DNA of 34,629 bases, from contig JANQLA010000557.1 in assembly GCA_028280855.1 (NCBI GenBank), forward strand, positions 1 through 34,629. Reading direction: 5' to 3'. Shown here one piece after another: positions 1 to 8,430 of the stretch. Below the pieces are notes generated by a model that was not told where the DNA came from, searched no databases, and saw only the letters and a program-made list of their open reading frames with translations. Position 1 is the first letter of the stretch, and each line of letters opens with the position of its first letter. The position numbers and the translations under genes are program-made. The stretch comes from Melioribacteraceae bacterium (GTDB lineage Bacteria > Bacteroidota > Ignavibacteria > Ignavibacteriales > Melioribacteraceae).

Positions 1-909
1 ATATTTTATTTGTCCGGCTTCGTTAGGGTTAAAATTTATAATATGTTTTCGTAACTCTACATCATCAGATGATTCATCTTTGATATTTTCGTCTCTTTCC
101 GCATCAGGCATGTTTAAGAGTAGAAGATTTTTATCAGTATATATGGCGCCAAATGCGCTTCCACCGTAATCACATGTTACATAGTCTGCTAATGCAAATA
201 GGTACCTGTTATCAAAGACATCTTCAATTACAGAATTAAAATTGAGGCTATTTAAAAAATCGATACGCGACTTTTCATTTTTAGCTACACCCGGATGCGG
301 TTTCACAATAACGTTGTATTCAGTACTAAGCTCTGAGATTTCTCTTCCGAACAACTCTATGGACGATAAATTGCTATGAGTAGGAAGCCACACAATCGTT
401 TCTTTATCACCATCACAATTTAATTTGTAACGTAAATCATCTAATTGAAATGAGTCGTTATAGAAGGAATCATACCTCGGATAACCAATAATTACTTTTT
501 GAACTTCGGGATACTTTTCAAGCTTACTTACCTGGTAAGGCCCGTAACACATAATCAAATCGTACAGTTTATTCCATTCTGCAAAATGCCAGTTACTTTT
601 TCCCAGCCCGTACATAAACCTGATATTGTACTTACCCAGCCTTTTTATTATTGGAGGGTTTAATTCATCGCCGTCTAAGTACCCGTAAAATTGATGGGTA
701 ACGACGTATTGAAACTGGTAATTATGCGTGATTGCATCCTCGAACAGACTTACGGAAAAATGCGGTGGCAGCAAACTTTTTATTTGGTCAATATCGTCGA
801 AGACAATAATTTCAAAACTTTCCGGCGATAACAGATTCCATACGCTCTGATAATGGTTAATCATATCAGGTGTATTGATTAGAAAACCTATTTTGTTAAT
901 AACCTTCAT
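1..909 (-). CDS. CDP-glycerol glycerophosphotransferase-like transferase (C-terminus cut by window edge)
   Basis: The frame is open for 303 codons from the ATG at 907-909 to base 1, so the C-terminus is missing. The translation starts MKVINKIGFLINTPDMINHY. It contains a KPHPG motif around residue 220 and a DYGGSAFGAIYTDK stretch around residues 260-275, followed by LLLLNMPD. These are hallmarks of the TagB/TagF/SpsB glycerophosphotransferase family, whose members attack CDP-activated donors and release CMP. The ATG overlaps the stop of the upstream cytidylyltransferase-like gene (ATGA at 906-909), so translation is probably coupled. Family membership is well supported. The acceptor and donor are unknown. 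Because it is the last visible gene of a phosphoramidate cassette, a CDP-activated phosphoramidate donor is a plausible alternative to CDP-glycerol (inference). Confidence 0.75.
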   Translation of the reverse strand, partial: MKVINKIGFLINTPDMINHYQSVWNLLSPESFEIIVFDDIDQIKSLLPPHFSVSLFEDAITHNYQFQYVVTHQFYGYLDGDELNPPIIKRLGKYNIRFMYGLGKSNWHFAEWNKLYDLIMCYGPYQVSKLEKYPEVQKVIIGYPRYDSFYNDSFQLDDLRYKLNCDGDKETIVWLPTHSNLSSIELFGREISELSTEYNVIVKPHPGVAKNEKSRIDFLNSLNFNSVIEDVFDNRYLFALADYVTCDYGGSAFGAIYTDKNLLLLNMPDAERDENIKDESSDDVELRKHIINFNPNEAGQIKY

Positions 910-1682
910 TGTTTACAGTCACCCTTGAATCCGTTTTCCAAATATTTTTTAGCAATTTCCAGGTCTTTTATCGAATCAACTTCAAACCACCCCCTATTAA
1001 TGGAATTGAACTTTGCCATGCCTTGTGAACAAGCAAAATTGAGCAAGTCGGTCATATAAGCTTTTTTAACATGTCTTCCGCTACCCCATGCATTTTCAGG
1101 CTCGTTGCTTTCCAAAGCTTCAAGATAAAATTGGCGAAGTTTGTTCATAGCTTTAACACTAACTTTTACTAACCCAATAAATTGACCTTCTATTTCATCT
1201 AATGTAGTTGCCTTTTGCCCTAAAGACCTCACATAACCATTTTCATTTTTCACAAAGGTTTCTGCATCATCAAGAGGATTATTAAATCTTTCCTGCCAAT
1301 AGCTAAGCCAGTCTTCATCGCATGCAATCACAAGTTCACCTTCAGAGTCAATTAATTTCCGTAAAACTTCTTCTGAGTAGATTATATCTCCATAAGAAAT
1401 CAGAATAGTTTCGTTAAATTCTTTAGCGGCGCAGAAAAGACTGTGGACCATATTTGTTGAATCGTAGTCTGGATTTACATATTTAGTAACACCTGGATAA
1501 TTAACTACATCTTCTTCGAAACCCGCAACAACTGATATTTTGTCAACTCCGCATTTCTTAAATGTATCAAGCTGCCACCCTATAATCGGTTTGCCTGCTA
1601 GATCAACCATACATTTAGGTTTATTATTTGTTAGCGGTCGTAGCCTGCTACCTTCACCCGCTGCAAGGATAATTGCTTTCAT
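906..1682 (-). CDS. Nucleotidyltransferase, probable CTP:phosphoglutamine cytidylyltransferase (Cj1416-like)
   Basis: This 258-residue protein has the nucleotidyltransferase signature at its N-terminus (LAAGEGSRLRPLT, then KPKCMVDLAGKPI) and a SYGDIIYS metal-binding stretch near residue 97. It has the size and layout of LicC/PntC-like cytidylyltransferases, and no acyltransferase or left-handed helix domain follows. In Campylobacter jejuni the related Cj1416 joins CTP with L-glutamine phosphate to give CDP-L-glutamine. Here the gene is 2 bases downstream of a Cj1417-like hydrolase and directly after the glutamine-kinase-like gene in the same operon, so the same role is inferred. A phosphocholine or sugar-1-phosphate substrate cannot be excluded from sequence alone. 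The fold assignment is secure; the substrate rests on context. Confidence 0.78.
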   Translation of the reverse strand: MKAIILAAGEGSRLRPLTNNKPKCMVDLAGKPIIGWQLDTFKKCGVDKISVVAGFEEDVVNYPGVTKYVNPDYDSTNMVHSLFCAAKEFNETILISYGDIIYSEEVLRKLIDSEGELVIACDEDWLSYWQERFNNPLDDAETFVKNENGYVRSLGQKATTLDEIEGQFIGLVKVSVKAMNKLRQFYLEALESNEPENAWGSGRHVKKAYMTDLLNFACSQGMAKFNSINRGWFEVDSIKDLEIAKKYLENGFKGDCKQ

Positions 1683-1684
1683 TT

Positions 1685-2323
1685 TTAACTGGATTCCTTA
1701 GTGAAAAAATTTCTTACAAGTTTAATATCATTTTCGCAAAACGGATTTTCTCTTTCAGGGTGCCACATTTGCGCATATACTTTTAGTTTTGTATGGTGCA
1801 TCGCTTCAATAACTTCATCATTATTTTTCGCAATGATTGTAAATGAATCGGGAGCTTTTGTAACGCCATAATTATGATACGAGTTAACATCGCTAATACC
1901 ACTCAACTTTACCGCTATTTCATGATCGTCATTTATAACGAGTTCATGTCTTACCCGGGTGTGATTTTTTACGGGTTCAACATTACTTCCAAAAAATTCT
2001 GATATTACCTGCATTCCCCTGCATACGCCCATAACAGGTATACGATGTTCTATTGCAAAAGAGATAAGTTGTTTTTCATAATTATCTCTCACGCTATCAA
2101 TTCCGGATTTGGAGATTCTTCCCAAATCGTTTCCACCTGTGTGTAATATTCCTTGTACATTGAATTGGTTCAAATATAATTCTGGGTTTATACCCGATGG
2201 TAGAATTAACGGCACAAGCCCGGCTTTTAATAAGAAGCCTGACCAGCGAACATCTAAAGCATCCCTTATCTCGTTGTGAGATTCAACTTCTACCAGCCTT
2301 TGTGAAACGGCAATTAATTTCAT
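1685..2323 (-). CDS. Class-I glutamine amidotransferase, probable gamma-glutamyl-CDP-amidate hydrolase (Cj1417-like)
   Basis: The 212-residue protein is a stand-alone class-I glutamine amidotransferase (peptidase C26-like) domain. It shows an oxyanion-region motif HTGGNDLG (61-68), the nucleophile elbow GVCRGMQ with Cys101, and HPE with His188 and Glu190, a complete catalytic triad. No synthetase partner domain is attached. In C. jejuni, Cj1417 hydrolyses CDP-L-glutamine to cytidine diphosphoramidate and glutamate. The start ATG (2321-2323) overlaps the stop of the glutamine-kinase-like gene by 4 bases, and the stop is 2 bases before the cytidylyltransferase. Automated annotation would usually call this a gamma-glutamyl-GABA hydrolase; the neighbours argue for the phosphoramidate role. 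Confidence 0.8.
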   Translation of the reverse strand: MKLIAVSQRLVEVESHNEIRDALDVRWSGFLLKAGLVPLILPSGINPELYLNQFNVQGILHTGGNDLGRISKSGIDSVRDNYEKQLISFAIEHRIPVMGVCRGMQVISEFFGSNVEPVKNHTRVRHELVINDDHEIAVKLSGISDVNSYHNYGVTKAPDSFTIIAKNNDEVIEAMHHTKLKVYAQMWHPERENPFCENDIKLVRNFFTKESS

Positions 2324-4662
2324 GATACTATGTTCACTTGTTTATTTGCGCAATCAATATCAACCACTTTTGCATTGCTCCAATTAAGAAAATTATTCTC
2401 TCCTGCTCCAATAACCGACGGTATACCCAGTTCGGCACAGCGTATAGACATATGAGAATTTGCACCGCCAAATTGCGTTATCAGCCCGCCAATGTTTTTT
2501 GTAAAGAGGAAATCATACCCGGGATCAGCAGATTGGATGCAGACAATTTTATTTTGCAATTCATTATTACCAATATCCTTTTCCATTACAGTATCGGAAA
2601 CTATTCTTCCCATTGTTATAAAATTGGGTTCTTCGTCTTCAATATAGAAGTTGTAAATATCCCCAGGGCTGGTTATGAGGCTTGGTAATTTAACTGCTTC
2701 AGTATGTTCATAAAGCATTTTATTTCTATTAATATTCTCCATGAATATTTCTCGAACATCTCTTTGGTCAAGACTCGAATAGAGTTCCCTTACTTTCTGA
2801 ATATCCAGGTATGCTAAATCATCTTTGCTAATAGCAAACCGCGCTCCGAATTCATCTATTAGATCGAGAATTGTGCTCAAGGATTTTGTAAATACAAATT
2901 TTAAGTATTCACGACCTTCTATAGCATCTTTAATAAATTGGAATATTTTATCTGCATTTGAATTTATCCCGTTCTCTCTCAAGGCGGTGTTTAGTTTTAC
3001 TACCTGCTCTTCAGTTAATCTGAATTCTTCATGTTGCACGTAATTATCAGCATTTATGGAAAAGTAGCCCTCGAAATTATCTTTATAGCTCGGAGACATA
3101 ATGTCGTAAGTGCCTGGTCTAAGATGTCCGTACTTATTAATGAAATCGTTGTGCGATATTTTTTTTTGGGAAAGCTTTTCCAAATCTGATTGAAGATGCT
3201 TACTAACAGTATTGAGCGAATTCATATATGAATGAAAATCATCTTTACTTAATATGCCTGTTTCTACAAACGACTTTAAGAACTGTACAGCCATAAAACC
3301 GGCACGGGCCAAGCCCGCAAACGGAAGAGTCCCGTATCTTTTACAATTTTCTATTAACCAATAAATTTTGTCTATTGTTGAAAGTTGAGAAGCTAAAATC
3401 TGGTTATACTTTTCTTTAAGCACTTCTATTTTTTTCAAGTCCTTTTTATAAATACCATCATTAGTTTCGATTATTTCGTTTGTGAGACAAAGCAAAGCAA
3501 ATTCAATTCGCTTAATTTCATTCTTATTGAAACCATACTCTAGTAACTCCTCCAACTTTTCGGAAAGGGTCAAATAATAACATGAATGGATAATTTCAAA
3601 TTCCACCTTGTCATGAAATTTAGGAGTGTCTTGCAATTTCAACAGATAATACTCAACAAGCTTTTCAGCGATATTCTCATCAAGTTGTTTAGGAATAAAA
3701 GAATTAAATGAAACCCTAACATCAACATACGGCACGCCGAGAAAAGAAATTAAGAGAGGGTGGGAACGAAGATTTCGGTAACCGTAGGAATCACGTTGGT
3801 ATGCCCAGATACTGTCCGTAATAAGTTCCTTATATAAGGAAAGTCCAAGCCGTTTGGGACGCAAGCCAATAATCTCAGCAGGATTCCAGTCGGGCATTAC
3901 ACCATAAATAGCTTTACTTCCTAATAAATTTGGATGCGAGTTTGATAATTTTTCAATTTTTTTATGAATTTTTCTTAATGAATCCTGGAGGTTTATTCGT
4001 GATAAATTCTTTTTATTGCTTAATACAATAGGTCTTACCTGGAATATATAGAGTTCGTAATTATTGTCTATACCGAATTCGATATCCAAATAACGGTTAT
4101 TAAATATCTCTTCTATTTCTTTACATGCATCTATAACTTCCTTTAAAAATTTCTCTTTGTGATCAATATTAGAATGCCTGAAAGACACATAACTTTTATG
4201 TATACTTTTTTTCCCGCTTGTTACCGATTCGGAATCACCGTCCTCGCTGTAATTAATAATATAGTAAGGAGCCAAGGTATTAATATCAGCGGTAGTCGCT
4301 ACTCCCGAAATTTTCAAGTCTTTAAGCATCGGCTGAATTAAAATTTCCTCCTCGCCGGAGTAATCTCCATAGGAGTTAAACACTTCGTTTATAGCGCTAT
4401 CCAATAATTTTGAATCTGATTTTGTAACGTCCATTACTGAAGAGTACTTGCCGGCATTTGACGTTTCCGAAGTATCTTCTGTTTTAGCTGATGAACGGGC
4501 TATTAATATTTCCTCATCAAAGTAATCCTGGATTTTTGACAATGCGTATTCAGGAGAAGCCTTGTATTCATAGTCGTATACTCGCATTAAAGGCAGTATT
4601 TTTGCCTTCTTCAATTTGGAACTTAAGTATTCGAGTATTCCTGTCTTAGTTTTGGTATTCAT
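2320..4662 (-). CDS. PEP-synthase-like phosphotransferase, probable L-glutamine kinase (Cj1418-like)
   Basis: The 780-residue protein has the pyruvate phosphate dikinase/PEP synthase layout without the PEP/pyruvate TIM-barrel domain. The ATP-grasp part is at about residues 40-215: ARSSAKTEDTSE with Arg56, IQPMLKDLKISG at 109-120, DIEFGID at 193-199 and QVRPI at 208-212. A large helical middle follows. The C-terminal phosphohistidine domain reads GGLITQFGGANSHMS, with His737 as the predicted phosphorylated residue. C. jejuni Cj1418 has this arrangement and uses ATP to phosphorylate the amide nitrogen of L-glutamine, the first step of O-methyl phosphoramidate synthesis. The gene is translationally coupled to the hydrolase downstream and starts 39 bases after the APS-kinase-like gene. 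A true PEP synthase would need the missing barrel. The substrate call is inference from family and context. Confidence 0.8.
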   Translation of the reverse strand: MNTKTKTGILEYLSSKLKKAKILPLMRVYDYEYKASPEYALSKIQDYFDEEILIARSSAKTEDTSETSNAGKYSSVMDVTKSDSKLLDSAINEVFNSYGDYSGEEEILIQPMLKDLKISGVATTADINTLAPYYIINYSEDGDSESVTSGKKSIHKSYVSFRHSNIDHKEKFLKEVIDACKEIEEIFNNRYLDIEFGIDNNYELYIFQVRPIVLSNKKNLSRINLQDSLRKIHKKIEKLSNSHPNLLGSKAIYGVMPDWNPAEIIGLRPKRLGLSLYKELITDSIWAYQRDSYGYRNLRSHPLLISFLGVPYVDVRVSFNSFIPKQLDENIAEKLVEYYLLKLQDTPKFHDKVEFEIIHSCYYLTLSEKLEELLEYGFNKNEIKRIEFALLCLTNEIIETNDGIYKKDLKKIEVLKEKYNQILASQLSTIDKIYWLIENCKRYGTLPFAGLARAGFMAVQFLKSFVETGILSKDDFHSYMNSLNTVSKHLQSDLEKLSQKKISHNDFINKYGHLRPGTYDIMSPSYKDNFEGYFSINADNYVQHEEFRLTEEQVVKLNTALRENGINSNADKIFQFIKDAIEGREYLKFVFTKSLSTILDLIDEFGARFAISKDDLAYLDIQKVRELYSSLDQRDVREIFMENINRNKMLYEHTEAVKLPSLITSPGDIYNFYIEDEEPNFITMGRIVSDTVMEKDIGNNELQNKIVCIQSADPGYDFLFTKNIGGLITQFGGANSHMSIRCAELGIPSVIGAGENNFLNWSNAKVVDIDCANKQVNIVS

Positions 4663-4701
4663 CCAAGGCTCTTAAAAAAACTGATTTATTATTATGCATT
4701 G

Positions 4702-5217
4702 TCAATTCAGCAAGTTTTCATATTTTTTTTGTATAAATTCTTTTATCGCCGCGAGCGATTCATCAATTTCCTGGGCATCAGTATCCAGCATAAGATCGTT
4801 ATTTATCGGCGTATCAAATTGTAAGTCAATTCCAACTATTTCCGTTTTACCATTATTTAGTTTGTACATGTTTTTTACATCATTCTCTTTGCACGTTTTT
4901 GTATCACGTTTCAAATAAATTTGGTTATATCCGTTTAATTTTTTCCTTGCAAACTGCCTTAATTCTTCAAACGGGGTGATGTTGCAAACTATTGTTACGA
5001 TGTTATTTTTGCTAAGCGAATAAGCCGCAAATATCATTCTTTTAGTAACTGCTGCTCTATCTTCCTTAGAGTACCCCAGGTCATTGTCAAAAAAATCCCG
5101 GACGAAATCACCATCAATTAGAAAAACATCCTTTCCTGATTCTTCAAATAATTCTTTTAGTTTTATTCCTAAAGTCGTTTTTCCAGCTCCTGAAATTCCC
5201 AATAGCCAAAAGACCAT
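4702..5217 (-). CDS. APS-kinase-like protein, probable cytidine diphosphoramidate kinase (Cj1415-like)
   Basis: The 171-residue protein has a P-loop GISGAGKT at 7-14, a DGD motif at 35-37 followed by Arg40, and DLGYS at 46-50. This is the standard plan of adenylylsulfate kinases at slightly reduced length. No ATP sulfurylase or other sulfate-assimilation gene is nearby. In C. jejuni the related Cj1415 is not an APS kinase: it phosphorylates the ribose 3-prime hydroxyl of cytidine diphosphoramidate. Here it lies 32 bases downstream of asnB and 39 bases upstream of the glutamine-kinase-like gene, so it probably does the same. An APS-kinase role remains possible but is less likely given the cassette. 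Confidence 0.78.
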   Translation of the reverse strand: MVFWLLGISGAGKTTLGIKLKELFEESGKDVFLIDGDFVRDFFDNDLGYSKEDRAAVTKRMIFAAYSLSKNNIVTIVCNITPFEELRQFARKKLNGYNQIYLKRDTKTCKENDVKNMYKLNNGKTEIVGIDLQFDTPINNDLMLDTDAQEIDESLAAIKEFIQKKYENLLN

Positions 5218-5249
5218 TTTATACTTTCCTGTTATAGTTTAAATTTCTG

Positions 5250-7187
5250 CTATGCCACATTTGCTGCTAATTCTTCTTTTTCATTTAACAAGCTTTTATA
5301 ATACTGTTGTTTATCAATAAACTGCTGATGCCAAAGTTCGAGTGACAACAATCCCCAAATTTTTCTACCAAATTGAGGCTCTGTTGAAATGCCTTTTAAA
5401 ATTTCCTCTGATTTGAAATAGGGTCTGTCTTTCGCTTTCTGAGAGTTAAACATATCGAATGCAAAACCACGTAAACCGTTGTTCAGCCATTCGTTTAATG
5501 GAACAGGGAAGCCCATTTTGTTTTTTCTATTTACAATTTTATCCGGTAATTCTTCGCGCAGTGAGTTAATAAGAACTCTTTTAAGTGTGCCGTCTTTAAA
5601 TTTTATATTAGCAGGTATTGTTGCAGCGAATTCAACCAACTTATGGTTTAAGAAAGGCACTCTTGATTCAAGCCCATGAGCCATACTTACCCTATCTTCT
5701 ACGTGTAACAACCCGGGAAGCAGCGTATTAAAATCAAAGTTCGACATACTGTCAAAGTACGAGCCCCTCTTCTGGTCATTTTCATAAAATATTTTTCGAA
5801 ACGTTTCGTAGGATGAATAGTAACCCAAAGCATCCCAGTTTATTTCGTCCTTAAGCGTTAACGATCGATTAATAAGACGGAAATAACGTTTATCCAACGC
5901 TTCAAAAAGCCCGTCTCGCCAAAATTCTTTTAATAGTGGTTTGTAATTTTGTAGGGCTTTCAAATTTGGTATAATTGATTCGTATGTAACTATAAAATTT
6001 CCATCGTTCAAAGTATCATCAATAGCACCTTTTATACATTGCTCGAAATAAGCAACAAGATATCTAACGTACCCGCCAAATATTTCATCGCCGCCTTGTC
6101 CGCCCAAAACAACTTTCAGATTTTCGGAAGCAAGTTTGGATACATGATATTGCGGAAAAGAGCCCGGTCCCGCAACCGGATAATCGAGGTGATAAATAAT
6201 ATCGGCAATGCTGTTTATAAAGTCATTACTGGTTATATCCAGTTCATGCAGATGGATACCCCGTTCGTTTGCCAACGTGCGGGCGTACATACTCTCATCG
6301 TAGGATTCGCCGATTGAGAACTTACCGGTAAATGCGAGAGTTTCACTGTAGTTAGTATACTTGGACGCTAACGATGCAACTATACTTGAATCAATTCCAC
6401 CACTGAGATAGGCTCCAACGGGTACGTCACTTCTTAAATGTTTTTTAACTGACTCATGTAATAATTCTCTTACACCTTCGTAAAAGAATTTTTGCGTATG
6501 ATCTAAATCTATTTCATACTCAACTTGCCAATAACGTTTAATTTGCATGTTGCCATTTTTAACGATCATTTTATGAGCAGGTAATAACTCGGAAATGTCC
6601 TGGAATAAAGTTTTACCGTCGAGAACTAATTGGAATGTAAGGTAGTCTTTTAACGCATTAGGGTTTGTTTTTATTTCATTCACAAATGGTAAAAGAGCTT
6701 TCGGTTCTGAAGCGAAATAGAAATTATTGGCATTTCGTAAATAATAAAACGGCTTAATGCCAAACCTATCTCGCGCAGCAAAAAACGTAGAGTTTTTTTC
6801 ATCCCAGATCACAAATGAAAACATCCCTTCAAAATGGTCAACACAACTGAATCCCCATCTGTGATACGCAGCCAAAATCACTTCAGTATCCGATGAAGTT
6901 TTAAACGAGTATTCGGTTAATTCTTGTTTTAGTTCGATGTAATTATATATTTCACCATTGAAAGCAATAACATTCCCGGCTTGGTCGATCATAGGCTGAT
7001 CACCGGTTGACAAATCGATTATACTTAGACGTCTATGTGCAAATCCAATGTGCTTATTTTTATGACTCCAAATTCCCTTTCCATCGGGGCCCCGGTGCGC
7101 CTGTAGGTCGTTCATTACGTTTAGATGATGATCTATGCTCTCGTAATATTTACCTTCTAAATTTAATACTCCTGCTATGCCGCACAT
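5250..7187 (-). CDS. asnB: Glutamine-hydrolysing asparagine synthetase-like amidotransferase
   Basis: The 645-residue protein begins MCGIAG, with the mature N-terminal Cys nucleophile of class-II glutamine amidotransferases, and continues with RGPDG and an FNGEIYNY stretch. The synthetase domain carries the pyrophosphate loop SGGIDSS near residues 264-270. It makes asparagine from aspartate, glutamine and ATP or, in glycan clusters, may amidate a sugar carboxylate. Its start overlaps the 3-prime end of wecB by 13 bases, and it lies 32 bases before the phosphoramidate cassette, so it belongs to the surface-polysaccharide operon. A glycan-amidating role, or support of local glutamine/nitrogen metabolism, is inference. 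Family membership is certain. Confidence 0.92.
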   Translation of the reverse strand: MCGIAGVLNLEGKYYESIDHHLNVMNDLQAHRGPDGKGIWSHKNKHIGFAHRRLSIIDLSTGDQPMIDQAGNVIAFNGEIYNYIELKQELTEYSFKTSSDTEVILAAYHRWGFSCVDHFEGMFSFVIWDEKNSTFFAARDRFGIKPFYYLRNANNFYFASEPKALLPFVNEIKTNPNALKDYLTFQLVLDGKTLFQDISELLPAHKMIVKNGNMQIKRYWQVEYEIDLDHTQKFFYEGVRELLHESVKKHLRSDVPVGAYLSGGIDSSIVASLASKYTNYSETLAFTGKFSIGESYDESMYARTLANERGIHLHELDITSNDFINSIADIIYHLDYPVAGPGSFPQYHVSKLASENLKVVLGGQGGDEIFGGYVRYLVAYFEQCIKGAIDDTLNDGNFIVTYESIIPNLKALQNYKPLLKEFWRDGLFEALDKRYFRLINRSLTLKDEINWDALGYYSSYETFRKIFYENDQKRGSYFDSMSNFDFNTLLPGLLHVEDRVSMAHGLESRVPFLNHKLVEFAATIPANIKFKDGTLKRVLINSLREELPDKIVNRKNKMGFPVPLNEWLNNGLRGFAFDMFNSQKAKDRPYFKSEEILKGISTEPQFGRKIWGLLSLELWHQQFIDKQQYYKSLLNEKEELAANVA

Positions 7188-8269
7188 GTTTTTCTCTCAT
7201 TTGTACTTTTCAGTAAAATACTTTTTATTTTTTTTGCGGTATCTCCTTTACCGTAAAGGTCAGGGTGATTTAATGTTCTCACATAATTACTTCGCTTTAC
7301 TGCCTCAACTATCTTTTCGGATTGTATCTCCACCAATGAATTCCATCCAACATCGATTGTTTCCGTCCATTCGGTTTCTTCCCTTAGCGTAACACAGGGA
7401 GTTTTTAAATAGTAAGCTTCCTTTTGAATACCGCCTGAGTCTGTAATAACACAAAATGAATTTTGCATAAGATTTATCATATCCAAATAGCCGAGGGGTT
7501 CAATTGCTTTTACATTTTCGGAGAATTCCAGGTTGAATCTTTCCATCATTTTCTTTGTACGCGGATGGAGTGGAATTACAATATTATTATTAATGTTGGC
7601 AAAAGAGGTAAAAATGTTTTGAAGCTTGAAATAATCATCTGTATTCTCAGCTCTATGAATTGTTGCTAAAATGTAATTGGATTGAGTTAAGTTCAGCTCA
7701 TTAAGAATAACCGAATTTTCCAACGCTCTAACTTTTGCATTTAGAATTGCGTCGTACATTATGTCGCCAACTTCAAAGATTCCGGAAGTGATACCTTCAT
7801 TATTTAGATTATCAACAGATATCTTTGATGGTACAAATAAAAATTCGGACATATGATCGGTAAGAATTCGATTGATTTCCTCAGGCATCTTTTTATTGAA
7901 GCTTCGCAAACCTGCTTCAATATGAATTACAGGGATATGGAGTTTTGCCGCAGCTAATGCACCGGACAAAGTTGAGTTGGTATCACCATAAACTAAAACA
8001 AAATCGGGAGATTCTGCCAGCAATACTTTCTCAATACTCTTAAGCATTGCTCCGGTTTGCTCGCCGTGCGAACTACTTCCAATGGCTAAATTGTAATTAG
8101 GTTTCTGCATGTTCAATTCTTTGAAGAAGATATCGGACATCGAGTAGCTGTAATGCTGACCTGTATGGATAATAACTTCCTCGAAACTTTCACGCAAAGC
8201 TTCACTTAATGGACTAGCTTTTATGAATTGCGGACGTGCACCAATTACAGAACAAATCTTTAAAGACAT
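7175..8269 (-). CDS. wecB: UDP-N-acetylglucosamine 2-epimerase (non-hydrolysing)
   Basis: The 364-residue protein interconverts UDP-GlcNAc and UDP-ManNAc in the cytoplasm for surface glycan synthesis. It shows the family landmarks in order: GARPQFIKASPL near the N-terminus, HTGQHYS, GDTNSTLSGALAA, HIEAGLRSF followed by MPEEINR, TIHRAENTD, and ITDSGGIQKEA near residue 280. Length is normal for WecB/MnaA. It is the first gene visible in the minus-strand glycan operon; 178 non-coding bases separate it from the upstream gene, where the operon promoter should lie. The last 13 bases overlap asnB. No UDP-ManNAc dehydrogenase is in the window, so the fate of ManNAc is unknown. Confidence 0.93.
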   Translation of the reverse strand: MSLKICSVIGARPQFIKASPLSEALRESFEEVIIHTGQHYSYSMSDIFFKELNMQKPNYNLAIGSSSHGEQTGAMLKSIEKVLLAESPDFVLVYGDTNSTLSGALAAAKLHIPVIHIEAGLRSFNKKMPEEINRILTDHMSEFLFVPSKISVDNLNNEGITSGIFEVGDIMYDAILNAKVRALENSVILNELNLTQSNYILATIHRAENTDDYFKLQNIFTSFANINNNIVIPLHPRTKKMMERFNLEFSENVKAIEPLGYLDMINLMQNSFCVITDSGGIQKEAYYLKTPCVTLREETEWTETIDVGWNSLVEIQSEKIVEAVKRSNYVRTLNHPDLYGKGDTAKKIKSILLKSTNERKTCAA

Positions 8270-8430
8270 CTTTTTCGCATGTATTAATAAATTGTAATAT
8301 TGAACGAATTATTTTAGTAGCAATTAATTCAATTCTACTATGTTCACACATACGGTTCGAATATCGTACCAGTCAATTAGCGGTTAAAAACGAAATTTCT
8401 GGCAGGTTTGAGTACTAAGAGTTACGCACG

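Noticed and set aside
8340..8372. tRNA-like GGTTCGAAT string followed by ACCA
   Set aside because: The flanking bases do not pair into a T-arm and no acceptor, D or anticodon arms are found.
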